Translations under genes and position numbers: made by a program
NCBI GenBank assembly: GCA_963205185.1
Contig: CAUJHZ010000045.1
Coordinates: forward strand, 60,549 to 124,548
DNA from: Planctomycetota bacterium
GTDB lineage: Bacteria > Planctomycetota > Phycisphaerae > Phycisphaerales > UBA5793
Direction of reading: 5' to 3'
DNA length: 64,000 bases
Notes under the pieces: model-generated
What the model was told of the DNA's origin: nothing
Database searches by the model: none
What the model saw: the letters and a program-made list of their open reading frames with translations, nothing else
Part shown: positions 27,282-35,921 of the stretch, one piece after another
Layout of the letters: the number at the start of each line of letters is the position of its first letter
How positions within the stretch are numbered: the first letter of the stretch is position 1

Positions 27282-28683
27282 ATCGCCCCCGGCGCTGCGG
27301 CCGCCGGCGCGCCGACGGCCCGGCGGGCTGAGCCCGCATTGGCTGGCGCTGCTCTGTGCGCTTGCGACCGCCGTCTGCTTCGCCCCCGCCCGCGCCCGGC
27401 AGGCCGTCCACGAACCGCAGCCGCCGGAGGCTGAGTGGCGCGTTTCTATTCCGCTCCAGGACGGCGAACTTCAACTTGGGGAAGTCGTCGGCAAACTCGC
27501 GGATGAGGTCGGCATGGATGGGCAGACCCTGCGCCGCATGTGCGACTACTCCGTCCCCGTGCGCACGCCGGTGGGATCGAGCACGATGCGGCTGATCAGT
27601 TCGATCACCGACGGCATCGTCAAGTTCAGCGTCAGCGGAGATGAAGTGGCGCTGACCGTCGATCGCGTGCGCCTCCGCCGCGAACAGACGCAGTTCAACG
27701 GCTACCTGCGCGAATTGATCGAGACTTTCTTTCCCGAAGCGGCCGCAGAGACCAAGGCGAGGTTCGGCGTTTCGATCCACCTGGCCGGCGGCTCAACTCA
27801 GCCGCTCTCGGCCGAGAATGCGCCAAAGTCCGCCGTCGTGCTCATTCACGGTCTGGATGACCCGGGCAGGCTCTGGACGGCGCTGATCCCCGATCTGCTC
27901 GCGGCCGGCTACGGCGTGTGCGAAGTCACCTATCCCAACGACCAGTCGATCGCGGAGTCGTCCGCGTTTGTGGCGTCGCTGCTCGAACAGATGCGCGCCG
28001 GCGGCGTGGAGCGCATCTCCATCGTCGCCCATTCGATGGGGTCTCTGATCAGTCGCGACCTGCTGACCGGCGCGGACTTCTACGCCGGCTCGAGCGATGG
28101 CGGCGAGCGCTTTCCGCGGATCGAGCGGCTGATCATGCTCGGCCCGCCCAACCACGGCTCGCGGATGGCGCTGCTGCGCATCGCCTCCGAGGCGCGCGAC
28201 CAGGTGGTGCGCGCCCTGAGCGGCGACGGGTTGCTCATCGGCGGGTTTTTCGACGGCGCCGGCGAAGCCCAGGACGACCTCGTGCCGGGCAGCCCGTTTC
28301 TGACCGGACTCAACGCCCGGCCTCTGCCCGCCGGCCTGCCCGTCACCATCATCGCCGGCTCAGCGAGCCCGATCAGCGCCCCGGAACTGCAGTCGATGGC
28401 CGAGCAGCTCGACAAGATGGGTACTTCCAAGTACGGGAAACTCTTTGACGGCGGCACTCTGCATGACGCCGCCGACGATCTCATCGACGGCCTCGGCGAC
28501 GGGTGCGTATCGCTCGAATCGACGCGTCTGGACGGGGTGACGGATTACATCATCGTCCCGGCGAATCACCTCTCCATGATCCGCAACTTCACCTCGCACA
28601 GCCAGCGCGTGCCGCCCGCCGTGCCCATCATTCTCGACCGCCTCAGGCAAGACCGCAGCGCGGCGGCGGGCGAAGGGGGCTAG
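27259..28683 (+). CDS. Alpha/beta-hydrolase, triacylglycerol-lipase-like, coupled to the Mla genes
   Basis: The frame opens with an ATG at 27214, which would overlap mlaD by 68 bases; the TTG at 27259 has ggggag just upstream and gives 474 residues, so it is preferred with doubt. An N-terminal hydrophobic stretch (LSPHWLALLCALATAVCFA) looks like a signal peptide. After an N-terminal domain of about 150 residues the hydrolase core begins with VVLIHGLDDPG (oxyanion region) and contains the nucleophile elbow VAHSMGSLIS. MLGPPNHGSRMA is typical of bacterial lipases, and a late His in VPANHLSMI is a candidate for the triad. Overlap with the MCE gene implies a shared job, perhaps hydrolysis of lipids handled by the transporter; this is inference. 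Confidence 0.85.
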   Translation: MEPDSSPESPPALRPPARRRPGGLSPHWLALLCALATAVCFAPARARQAVHEPQPPEAEWRVSIPLQDGELQLGEVVGKLADEVGMDGQTLRRMCDYSVPVRTPVGSSTMRLISSITDGIVKFSVSGDEVALTVDRVRLRREQTQFNGYLRELIETFFPEAAAETKARFGVSIHLAGGSTQPLSAENAPKSAVVLIHGLDDPGRLWTALIPDLLAAGYGVCEVTYPNDQSIAESSAFVASLLEQMRAGGVERISIVAHSMGSLISRDLLTGADFYAGSSDGGERFPRIERLIMLGPPNHGSRMALLRIASEARDQVVRALSGDGLLIGGFFDGAGEAQDDLVPGSPFLTGLNARPLPAGLPVTIIAGSASPISAPELQSMAEQLDKMGTSKYGKLFDGGTLHDAADDLIDGLGDGCVSLESTRLDGVTDYIIVPANHLSMIRNFTSHSQRVPPAVPIILDRLRQDRSAAAGEGG

Positions 28684-28797
28684 CGTGGAGCACCGGCGCC
28701 GGTGGGGGCCGCGTGGGGGAAGCGAGTGTTTCGGACTGAGTTCATTTCCGATGAAGACTGAGCGGCGCCCGCCGGCGCCGATGGAGTATGCGTTCTC

Positions 28798-29850
28798 ATG
28801 CGAGTTCTGGTTACCGGCAGCAGCGGTCTGATCGGATCCGAGGCGGTGACGTTCTTCGACCGGATGGAGTTTGACATCACCGGCGTTGACAACAACATGC
28901 GCGCCGACTTCTTCGGCCCCAAAGGCGACACGACCTGGAACCGCCAGCGGCTCGAATCGACCTGCCGGCGCTTCAGGCACCGGGAACTGGACATCCGCGA
29001 CCGGGCCGGCGTCGAAGGCCTCTTCAAGGAGAACGCGTTTGACCTGGTGATCCACGCCGCAGCCCAGCCGAGCCACGATCTCGCCGCCTCGCGCCCGTTT
29101 GACGACTTTGACGTGAACGCGGTGGGAACGCTGAACCTGCTCGAAGCGTGCCGCCGGCATCGCCCCGAGGCGGTGTTCATTCACATGAGCACGAACAAGG
29201 TCTACGGCGACGGGCCGAACCACGTGCCACTCAAAGAACTCGAGACGCGCTGGGACTATGCCGATGCGGAGTATGAACACGGCATCGCCGAAGATTTTTC
29301 GATCGATCACACGCTGCACTCGCTCTTTGGCGCTTCCAAGGTGGCCGGCGACGTGCTGGCGCAGGAGTACGGGCGGTACTTCGGGCTCAAGACGGGCATC
29401 TTCCGCGGCGGCTGCCTGACGGGGCCGCAGCACAGCGGGGTGGAACTGCACGGCTTTCTGAACTATCTCGTGCTCGTCGCGCTGCGCCAAGGGCCCTACA
29501 CCATTTTCGGCTACAAGGGCAAGCAGGTGCGCGACCAGATCCATTGCCACGACGTCATCAACGCGTTCTGGCACTTCGCGCAGAATCCGCGGCCGGGCGA
29601 GGTCTACAACCTCGGCGGGGGCAAGGGTAACGCGGCGAGCCTGCTCGAGTGCGTCGAGATGATCCGGCAGCGCACCGGCAAGAAGCCCGAACTGACCTAC
29701 AGCGAGACCAACCGCATCGGCGATCACATCTGCTATTACAGCGACCTGCGCAAACTGCAGTCCGACTATCCGACCTGGCGCCTCACATACAGTCTGGACC
29801 GGATCGTGGATGAGATGATCCAGGTCATCTCGGATCAGCGCCGCGCGTAA
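28798..29850 (+). CDS. NAD-dependent sugar epimerase/dehydratase, CDP-paratose 2-epimerase-like
   Basis: 350 residues. The Rossmann motif is TGSSGLIG at residue 5, followed by [16 protein letters not shown], which marks the tyvelose/CDP-paratose epimerase branch of extended short-chain dehydrogenases. Downstream come [21 protein letters not shown] (catalytic Ser/Thr region) and [11 protein letters not shown]. The last is the YxxxK site, but here Phe stands where the catalytic Tyr is usual while the Lys is kept. [19 protein letters not shown] and [17 protein letters not shown] follow as in the family. It opens a run of glycan genes to 32823 on the same strand. Confidence 0.88.
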   Translation: MRVLVTGSSGLIGSEAVTFFDRMEFDITGVDNNMRADFFGPKGDTTWNRQRLESTCRRFRHRELDIRDRAGVEGLFKENAFDLVIHAAAQPSHDLAASRPFDDFDVNAVGTLNLLEACRRHRPEAVFIHMSTNKVYGDGPNHVPLKELETRWDYADAEYEHGIAEDFSIDHTLHSLFGASKVAGDVLAQEYGRYFGLKTGIFRGGCLTGPQHSGVELHGFLNYLVLVALRQGPYTIFGYKGKQVRDQIHCHDVINAFWHFAQNPRPGEVYNLGGGKGNAASLLECVEMIRQRTGKKPELTYSETNRIGDHICYYSDLRKLQSDYPTWRLTYSLDRIVDEMIQVISDQRRA

Positions 29851-29882
29851 TTACGGGCAAGGCTGCTTTGGAGCGACGGCTG

Positions 29883-31220
29883 ATGCGCCTGACGATCATC
29901 AATCAATTCTACAAGCCCGACATCAGTCCGACGGCTCAACTGGCCGCGTCGCTGGCTGAACACCGGGTCAAATTGAAGGACGAGGTGCGCATCATCGCCA
30001 GCGCCGGAGGCTACGTGCCGCAGGAAGTCGCCGCGGAGCCGTCGATGTTCGACAACCCGCGCATCCATCGCATCTGGTCGCCGAACCTGGGCAAGTCGAG
30101 CAAGCTCCGCCGGTGCATCGACTACGGCGTCTTCTACCTGCTCGCGGCATGGAACGTGGCGATCCTGCCTCGCCAGGACATCATCATCGCGCTCACCACT
30201 CCGCCGTTCATTGTCTGGGCCGCGTTGCTGCACAAGTTCCTCCACCCGTGGACGCGCGTGATCCTCTGGAACATGGACTGCTATCCCGAGGCGGCCGAGC
30301 GCACGGGCGTGCTCCGCGACGGCAGCCGGGCAAGCCGATTCATGCGCTGGATGAACCGCAAACTCTTCGGGCGGATCGATCATCTCATCGTGCTCGATTC
30401 GGCGATGCGCGACCTGCTGCTTTCGCAATACTCGCCGCCCCGTCGGCCGGTGCCCAGCACCATCATTCCCAACTGGGAGCCCGCTGCGATGTTCCCGCTC
30501 GTGCGCGAAAAGCGCAGGTGGGCCGAGGCGGAGAAGCTCGGCCTGAGCGACCAGTTCGTCGTGCTCTACCTGGGCAACACCGGCTACGGCCACCAGTTCG
30601 AGACCGTGCTCGACGCCGCCGAACAGTTGCGCGACGAGAAGGTCACGTTCTTTTTCGTCGGTGGCGGCTCGCGGTGGGACGACATCCGGCGCGACGCCGA
30701 GAAGCGCGGCCTGGGCAACGTCCTCATGCACGGCTACGTGCCCAAGGAAGAAACGCCGACCGTGATGGCGGGCGCGGACTGCGCTCTGATCACATTGCGC
30801 GATATCGTTCTGGGCGTCATGAGCCCGAGCAAACTGCACGCCAATCTCGCGGCCGGCCTGCCGATCCTCTATGTCGGCCCGCGCGGCAGCAACGTGGATG
30901 ACGCGATCGTCCAGTTCAACTGCGGCGCCAGTCTGCGGCACGGCGACGTGGACGGCGTGGTGAAGTTCATTCGCCAACTCAAGGCCGATCGGGCGCGGCA
31001 TCTGGCGCTGCGGCAGGCGGCGCGAGCGGCGTTTGATGCGGCCTACTGCGACACGCACACGCTGCCGGCCTTCGACCGCGTCATCGACGAAGTTCTGCGC
31101 CGCCGCAGCGAGCCGCCGACCGCGAGGCATGAACCATCGCACAAGAGCGACGGGGGCCCGATACGCATGACATCGGATGCGACCGCCCCGTCCGGCCGCG
31201 CCGCGAGTGACGTCGCGTGA
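29883..31220 (+). CDS. Family 4-type glycosyltransferase of the glycan cluster
   Basis: 445 residues from the ATG at 29883 (a TTG at 29868 is also in frame). The N-terminus MRLTIINQFYKPDISPTAQL resembles WbuB/WcaI-type transferases. The donor half carries VVLYLGNTGYGHQFE, VTFFFVGGGSRWDDI and MHGYVPKEETPTVMAGADCALITL, and SPSKLHANLAAGLPILYV takes the place of the E-x7-E region. It follows the epimerase by 32 bases and overlaps the next gene by 4 bases (GTGA). Probably adds a sugar to a lipid-linked glycan on the cytoplasmic face. Donor and acceptor are unknown. Confidence 0.88.
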   Translation: MRLTIINQFYKPDISPTAQLAASLAEHRVKLKDEVRIIASAGGYVPQEVAAEPSMFDNPRIHRIWSPNLGKSSKLRRCIDYGVFYLLAAWNVAILPRQDIIIALTTPPFIVWAALLHKFLHPWTRVILWNMDCYPEAAERTGVLRDGSRASRFMRWMNRKLFGRIDHLIVLDSAMRDLLLSQYSPPRRPVPSTIIPNWEPAAMFPLVREKRRWAEAEKLGLSDQFVVLYLGNTGYGHQFETVLDAAEQLRDEKVTFFFVGGGSRWDDIRRDAEKRGLGNVLMHGYVPKEETPTVMAGADCALITLRDIVLGVMSPSKLHANLAAGLPILYVGPRGSNVDDAIVQFNCGASLRHGDVDGVVKFIRQLKADRARHLALRQAARAAFDAAYCDTHTLPAFDRVIDEVLRRRSEPPTARHEPSHKSDGGPIRMTSDATAPSGRAASDVA

Positions 31221-32245
31221 GCGCCGCCTCCCACACCGTTGCGCCGGTCTCCGAGGCGGCCCCGCCGCGCCCCGTGCCGCGCGAATCGCGCGCCGATGAG
31301 CTGGCGGCCGAACTCCACCCCGATCGCTATCCGCCCGGCCGCTGGCCCGCCGTCGGCAGCGTGCCCGTGAGCGTGCTGATTCCGGTGCGCAACGAGCAGC
31401 GCAACATCGTCGAGTGCCTGCGGCACGTGCGCTGGGCGCAGTACATCGCCGTAATCGATTCGCAATCCAGCGACGACACCATCGCGCTGGCGCAGGCCAT
31501 GGGCGCGGAGGTGTATCAGTTTCACTATTCCAAGGCGGGCTGGCCGAAGAAGAAGAACTGGGCGCTCGAGCACGTGCCCTGGCCGACGCCTTGGGTGCTC
31601 ATCATGGATGCCGACGAGCACATGACGCCCGAACTCACCGACGAAGTGCGGCAGGTGGTGACGGGGCAGTATCCGCCAGGCAACGGCTGCGGCGACGGGT
31701 ACTGGCTCAACCGCCGCTTCATCTTCATGAAGCGCTGGATCAGGCACTGCGGCTACTACCCGTCATGGAACATCCGGCTCTTCAAGCACGCGGTCGGCCG
31801 CTACGAGCGCATCGGCGCGCTTGGCGACACCGGCTCGGGCGACAACGAGGTGCACGAACACATCGTGCTCTCGACCGGGCAGGCCGGGTACCTGAAACAC
31901 GATTTTCTGCACTACGCGTATCCCGACATCGCCACGTGGGTGGAGAAGCACAACCGCTACTCGACGTGGGAAGCGCACGCGATGGACGCCGGCGATGCGG
32001 GCGAAGTGGAGCCGTCGCTGCTGGGCGGGCCGATTGCGCGGCGGCGGTGGATCAAGTCGCGCTCGCGCGGCCTGCCGTTGCGGCCGACCCTGCGGTTTCT
32101 CTACTCGTACATTCTCAAGGGCGGCATCCTCGACGGCTACGCCGGATTCGTCTTCTGCCGCCTGCTGGCGTTCTACGAGTTTCTCTCGGTCGCGAAATAC
32201 CGGGAAATGCAGGTGCAGCGGCGCGAAGACGCAGGGCCCCGATGA
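31217..32245 (+). CDS. Family 2-type glycosyltransferase, lipopolysaccharide core-type
   Basis: 342 residues from a GTG that overlaps the previous stop. The GT-A core starts VPVSVLIPVRNEQRNI near residue 52, with IAVIDSQSSDDT, the metal-binding DXD-like MDADEH, and W-x-KKKNWAL as in WaaE/KdtX-like beta-glucosyltransferases. GGILDGYAGFVFCRLLAFYEFL near the C-terminus is an amphipathic helix seen in this subgroup. The gene stop overlaps the start of the acetyltransferase (ATGA). A role in cell-surface polysaccharide or lipopolysaccharide core synthesis is inferred from neighbours. Confidence 0.9.
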   Translation: MSAASHTVAPVSEAAPPRPVPRESRADELAAELHPDRYPPGRWPAVGSVPVSVLIPVRNEQRNIVECLRHVRWAQYIAVIDSQSSDDTIALAQAMGAEVYQFHYSKAGWPKKKNWALEHVPWPTPWVLIMDADEHMTPELTDEVRQVVTGQYPPGNGCGDGYWLNRRFIFMKRWIRHCGYYPSWNIRLFKHAVGRYERIGALGDTGSGDNEVHEHIVLSTGQAGYLKHDFLHYAYPDIATWVEKHNRYSTWEAHAMDAGDAGEVEPSLLGGPIARRRWIKSRSRGLPLRPTLRFLYSYILKGGILDGYAGFVFCRLLAFYEFLSVAKYREMQVQRREDAGPR

Positions 32246-32823
32246 GCATGGCGACCAACGAATCTTCCGTCGCGCCGCCGGCTGAGCGCCGTCACGTCAG
32301 CACGTGGACGACGCGCGAGAAGATCGGCCGCACGCTGTGGTACTGGGTGCAGGCGACGCTGTTTCGACTCAGCCCGCGGCCGATGTACCGCTGGCGGGCC
32401 TGGCTGCTGCGCCTGTTCGGCGCGGACGTCCATCCCACGGCGCGGCTGCGGCCGACGGTGCAGATCGAAGTGCCCTGGCACCTGACCATCGGGGAGAGTT
32501 CATCCGTCGGCGACCTTGCGATCCTTTACTGCCTTGGAACCATCCGCATCGGGCGAAACGTGACCATCAGCCAGTACGCGCACCTGTGCGCCGGAACGCA
32601 CGACTTCACCAGGCGCGACATGCCGCTGCTGCGGCCGCCGATCGTCGTGGAGGACGAAGTCTGGCTCGCCGCCGACGTTTTCGTGGGGCCGGAGGTTACC
32701 ATCGGCGCGGGCTGCGTGGTCGGCGCGCGCTCGAGTGTGTTCGAAGACCTGCCGGCGTGGAGCATCTGCGTGGGCAATCCGGCGCGGCGGGTCAAGGAGC
32801 GCCCGCGCCTTTCGGGCGACTGA
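32242..32823 (+). CDS. WcaF-like hexapeptide-repeat acetyltransferase
   Basis: 193 residues from the ATG at 32242 that overlaps the upstream stop; the much longer open frame upstream lies inside the previous gene and is discarded. Imperfect hexapeptide units run from about residue 65 to 175 (IGRNVTISQYAHLCAGTHDF, VEDEVWLAADVFVGPEVTIG, GAGCVVGARSSVF), giving a left-handed beta-helix. The catalytic His lies in AGTHDF. CVGNPARRVKER ends the domain as in WcaF/NodL-type sugar O-acetyltransferases, which use acetyl-CoA. It is the last gene of the coupled glycan run. Confidence 0.9.
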   Translation: MSMATNESSVAPPAERRHVSTWTTREKIGRTLWYWVQATLFRLSPRPMYRWRAWLLRLFGADVHPTARLRPTVQIEVPWHLTIGESSSVGDLAILYCLGTIRIGRNVTISQYAHLCAGTHDFTRRDMPLLRPPIVVEDEVWLAADVFVGPEVTIGAGCVVGARSSVFEDLPAWSICVGNPARRVKERPRLSGD

Positions 32824-32851
32824 CCGGCCATCGCCGCTATGCTTGAGCGGC

Positions 32852-33436
32852 ATGGCTCAGCGGCGATTCCACTACGAGCAGGCCTTCGAGCATTACCTCC
32901 GCGCCAATCGCGTGCCGTACGTGGCGGTGGACGAGGCTCGCAAAGCGCTCACGCAGCCCCACATGCACCCCTCGGCCGTGAGCGGCGATGCGCTCAAATC
33001 CTTTGACTTCGTGGTGTACAGCCCGCAGGGCAATCTGCTGCTCGATGTCAAGGGCCGCAAGTGCGCCCTGCGACGCTCGCCCGCGTCCGGCCGCACGGTT
33101 GGACGGCTCGAGTCGTGGGTGACCGACGACGACATCGAGTCGCTCGCGGCCTGGCAGCACCTGTTCGGCGAAGCGTTTCGGGCGATGTTTGTTTTTCTCT
33201 ACTGGTGCGAGGCCCAGCCGCCCGATTCACTTTTCCAGGAGGTCTTCACCTACCACGACCGCTGGTATGTGCTTCGCTGCGTCGATCTCGCCGATTTCAG
33301 GGAGCACATGGTGCGTCGGAGCGAGCGCTGGCGAACCTGGGCGGTGCCGACCGAGCCGTTCAGGCGAATCAGCAGGCCCTTTGAGGTGCACCGGCTCATC
33401 CACGACCGCGCCCTTGCCCTCGCGGGCTCGATCTAG
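32852..33436 (+). CDS. HYExAFE-type protein with PD-(D/E)xK nuclease-like core
   Basis: 194 residues from the ATG at 32852; an earlier frame start at 32735 is inside the previous gene. The N-terminus RRFHYEQAFEHYLRANRVPYVAVDEA contains the HYExAFE signature of a family found mainly in planctomycetes. The core SFDFVVYS followed by LLLDVKGRK fits the D-x(n)-(D/E)-x-K arrangement of restriction-endonuclease-like folds. The remaining part carries Trp-rich segments such as FVFLYWCEAQPP. Nuclease activity has not been shown for this family as far as I know; DNA repair or processing is only inferred from the fold. It starts 28 bases after the acetyltransferase. Confidence 0.75.
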   Translation: MAQRRFHYEQAFEHYLRANRVPYVAVDEARKALTQPHMHPSAVSGDALKSFDFVVYSPQGNLLLDVKGRKCALRRSPASGRTVGRLESWVTDDDIESLAAWQHLFGEAFRAMFVFLYWCEAQPPDSLFQEVFTYHDRWYVLRCVDLADFREHMVRRSERWRTWAVPTEPFRRISRPFEVHRLIHDRALALAGSI

Positions 33437-33502
33437 AATCGAATGACAGAAACCTGACCGGAATCGCCCGCTGCGGCATCCGGAAATTCAAGGAGGCTCC
33501 AC

Positions 33503-33796
33503 ATGAAGAAACGAAATCCGATCGGCGGCCTGATCGCGCTCAACATCGTGCTGCTGGCCGTGCTGGCTCTCGTCCAGCTCGCGCCAACCGTCCGGGCGGA
33601 GGAATCGAGCACTGCGGGCGACTATGTGATCGTCGGCGGCAGCCTGAACGGCGCAACCAGCAACGCCGTGTATGTGCTCGACCAGCGCAGCGGCGCCCTG
33701 CTGAGTTTCCTCTACGACCGCTCGACCAAGAGGCTCAACGGGATCGCGGTGCGCAGTGTCGTCAATGACGGCAAGCGGGCCTCGCCTTCGCGCTGA
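33503..33796 (+). CDS. Small exported protein, paralogue of the next gene
   Basis: 97 residues from an ATG with a strong site (ggaggctccac). The N-terminus is basic and then hydrophobic (GLIALNIVLLAVLALVQLAP), a signal peptide or anchor ending before AEES. The mature part GDYVIVGGSLNGATSNAVYVLDQRSGALLSF resembles the neighbouring protein at 33863 (GEYALVTTKGGNQELLYVLEKRTGRIFVY), so the two are tandem paralogues. No family function was recognised. The short beta-rich unit resembles a single propeller blade. Confidence 0.7.
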   Translation: MKKRNPIGGLIALNIVLLAVLALVQLAPTVRAEESSTAGDYVIVGGSLNGATSNAVYVLDQRSGALLSFLYDRSTKRLNGIAVRSVVNDGKRASPSR

Positions 33797-33862
33797 GACC
33801 CCTCGTCGTCCACCCGCACACATCCGGACAACCGAAACACACCTGATCGGACAGACCAAGCC

Positions 33863-34183
33863 ATGTCAGAACACTCCAGCAGAAACGAATCGCGGACCGC
33901 GTTGGCCTCGCTGTGGGCCGCGGCATTCGTCATCGGCGCCCTGATCCTCACCAGCGCAGGCCGGCTCGCCGGCAACGCGGCGCGGGCGGAAATGGCCATC
34001 GATGGCGGCGAGTACGCCCTCGTCACCACCAAGGGCGGTAACCAGGAACTGCTCTACGTCCTCGAGAAGCGCACCGGGCGCATCTTCGTCTACGAAGCCC
34101 GGTCCGGCGGCGGAATGGACCTGCTCGACTTCCAGGATGTCGGAGAGTGGGTCAGCCGCATGACCAAACAGGGCGACAACTGA
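33863..34183 (+). CDS. Small exported protein, paralogue of the previous gene
   Basis: 106 residues from the ATG at 33863. A hydrophobic segment (ALASLWAAAFVIGALILTSAG, about residues 11-31) is followed by a mature part aligned with the protein at 33503: YALVTTKGGNQELLYVLEKRTGRIFVYEA. The end adds an amphipathic GGGMDLLDFQDVGEWVSRM. The two genes are 66 bases apart and likely co-transcribed. Function unknown. Confidence 0.68.
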   Translation: MSEHSSRNESRTALASLWAAAFVIGALILTSAGRLAGNAARAEMAIDGGEYALVTTKGGNQELLYVLEKRTGRIFVYEARSGGGMDLLDFQDVGEWVSRMTKQGDN

Positions 34184-34207
34184 GCCGCCCGCTTCACCTC
34201 GCACACG

Positions 34208-34255
34208 AGCGCCTGCCGAGGCGCTATAGTCCGTGGTCATCGGCGCAGCCGATGA
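34208..34255. terminator. Two adjacent perfect hairpins after the small exported genes
   Basis: agcgcct/aggcgct (34208-34214 with 34219-34225, 4-base loop) and tcatcggc/gccgatga (34237-34244 with 34248-34255, 3-base loop). There is no T-run, so they may end transcription inefficiently or act as a regulatory leader for ricT. Confidence 0.4.
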
Positions 34256-34416
34256 AGACCGCGTCTGAAACCGGCGCCCCGGTCGGGGAGGGTGCCGCGT
34301 CTGATACCCTTTCCCTGACGTCATATCGATGATTCACGATGCGAGTCGGAGGCGCGGCTGCTTCTGCGCCGCCGCGATCGTGGTCACTTCCGAGACGCGC
34401 GGAAGGAATCGCATTC

Positions 34417-35901
34417 ATGCGCATCGTCCCCCTGCCACGCTTCGAGGCCGAAGCCGATCCGAAAGCGCGCGGTCTGAGCGACGAAGAAATCAGCGCCTAC
34501 CAGCGCCTCGCGCCGCCCGACACCGTCGTCGTCAAGTACGGCCAGATGGGCCTGATTGGCGAGTTTCCCGCCCGGCTCGATCGTGTGCCCGGTTGCGGCA
34601 CGAAGTTCGTCCTCAAGACGCCGCGCGGCACCGAGATCGGCGAGATGCTCACCACCACCTGCTCCAACGGCGGGTGCGGCAAGAGCCTGACGCGCCGCGA
34701 AATGCTCGACTACATCGAAAACTCAGGCGGCAGGCAGTACCCGTTCACGACCAGCGGGCGTGTGCTGCGCATCGCCGCCGTTGAAGACCTGCAGCACATG
34801 GAGCGGCTCAGCGAACTCAAGCGCCCGATGCTCAAGCGGGTCCGCGAGATCGTCGTCGAACTGTCTCTGCCGATGAAGATCGTTGACATCGAACCGATCC
34901 TCGGCGAAGAACTGCTCACCGTGTATTTCATGTCGGAGAACCGCATTGACTTTCGCGATCTCGTGCACCGGCTCTCAGAGGAGTTCCACTCGAGAGTCGA
35001 GATGCGCCAGATCGGCGCGCGCGAAGAGGCGAGATTGACCGCCGACTACGAGCGTTGCGGCCAGCACTGCTGTTGCCAGCAGTTTCTCAAGGTGCTCAAG
35101 CCGGTGTCGATGAAGTCGGCCAAGGTCCAGAAGGGCACGCTCGATCCGCTCAAGATTTCCGGGCGCTGCGGCCGGCTCATGTGCTGCCTGCGCTACGAAG
35201 ACCAGACCTACGCCGATCTGAAGAAGAACCTCCCCCACCGCAAGACGCGCGTGGGCACGCCCGACGGCCCCGGCATCGTGATGGATTCGCAAATCCTGAC
35301 ACAACTCGTGCTCGTGCAACTCGAGTCCGACGGCAGCCGCATCGCCGTACCGGTCGAACAGCTGTGCGATCCGGACGCCATTCCGGCCCGACCCGCCCCG
35401 CCGCGCGAGGCCGAAGTGCGGCGCCGTCCGCGCGGGCCGCGCGAGCGCAGCGAAGCGGCTGATGAGGCGCTGCGCGGCCTGAGCGCCGATGAAGTGACCC
35501 GGCGGCTCTCGGCCGCGCCTGATGACTCACGAAGCGACCAGCCCCTCTCCCGCCAGCAGCGGCATCGCGCGCGCGATCAGCGCGCTGAAGAAGCGGCGAC
35601 CGGCGCGGCGGGTCCAGTTGAGCAGGGGGAAACGCAGCCGCCCGGCGGAGCAGCCGGAGAAGGATCGGGCCGGCGCCGCAGACGCGGCCGGCGGCGACGC
35701 CCGAATCAGGACGGTTCGCCGCCTCGTGCCGCAGGCGGATCAGCCCCGCAGCAGGCGGCCGAAGCCGAGCCTGCCGCGGGCGCCTCGGCCGACGGCGGTG
35801 ACGCCAATGGACAGAAAAGAAAGCGCCGGCGGCGCGGCGGCCGCAAGCGCAAGCGCCGCGGCGGCGAGGGCGATGCTCCTGCGCCTGCAGATCCCGGCTG
35901 A
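34417..35901 (+). CDS. ricT: PSP1-domain protein RicT with long basic tail
   Basis: 494 residues from the ATG at 34417 (ggaagga upstream); the frame extends to 34339 without support. Residues about 25-320 match RicT/YaaT: the PSP1 core with SNGGCGKSL, DFRDLVHRLSEEFHSRVEMRQIGAREEA, then two Cys clusters CGQHCCCQQFL and GRCGRLMCCLRYE, which in Bacillus RicT help bind iron-sulfur clusters. RicT there works with RicA and RicF on RNase Y and mRNA maturation. Here neither partner is present nearby. A tail of about 150 residues rich in Arg, Pro and Gly ends in KRKRRRRGGRKRKRRGG-type basic patches, suggesting nucleic-acid binding. Such tails are common in planctomycete RicT proteins, by memory. Confidence 0.88.
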   Translation: MRIVPLPRFEAEADPKARGLSDEEISAYQRLAPPDTVVVKYGQMGLIGEFPARLDRVPGCGTKFVLKTPRGTEIGEMLTTTCSNGGCGKSLTRREMLDYIENSGGRQYPFTTSGRVLRIAAVEDLQHMERLSELKRPMLKRVREIVVELSLPMKIVDIEPILGEELLTVYFMSENRIDFRDLVHRLSEEFHSRVEMRQIGAREEARLTADYERCGQHCCCQQFLKVLKPVSMKSAKVQKGTLDPLKISGRCGRLMCCLRYEDQTYADLKKNLPHRKTRVGTPDGPGIVMDSQILTQLVLVQLESDGSRIAVPVEQLCDPDAIPARPAPPREAEVRRRPRGPRERSEAADEALRGLSADEVTRRLSAAPDDSRSDQPLSRQQRHRARDQRAEEAATGAAGPVEQGETQPPGGAAGEGSGRRRRRGRRRRPNQDGSPPRAAGGSAPQQAAEAEPAAGASADGGDANGQKRKRRRRGGRKRKRRGGEGDAPAPADPG

Positions 35902-35921
35902 ATCCGCTTCGTTCAAACGGC

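Noticed and set aside
28691..28704. caccggcgccggtg palindrome before the epimerase
   Set aside because: Perfect, but such GC palindromes are expected by chance at this base composition and it has no neighbouring copy.
28360..31142. Minus-strand frames of 455 and 435 residues opposite the glycan genes
   Set aside because: Shadows of genes with clear family motifs.
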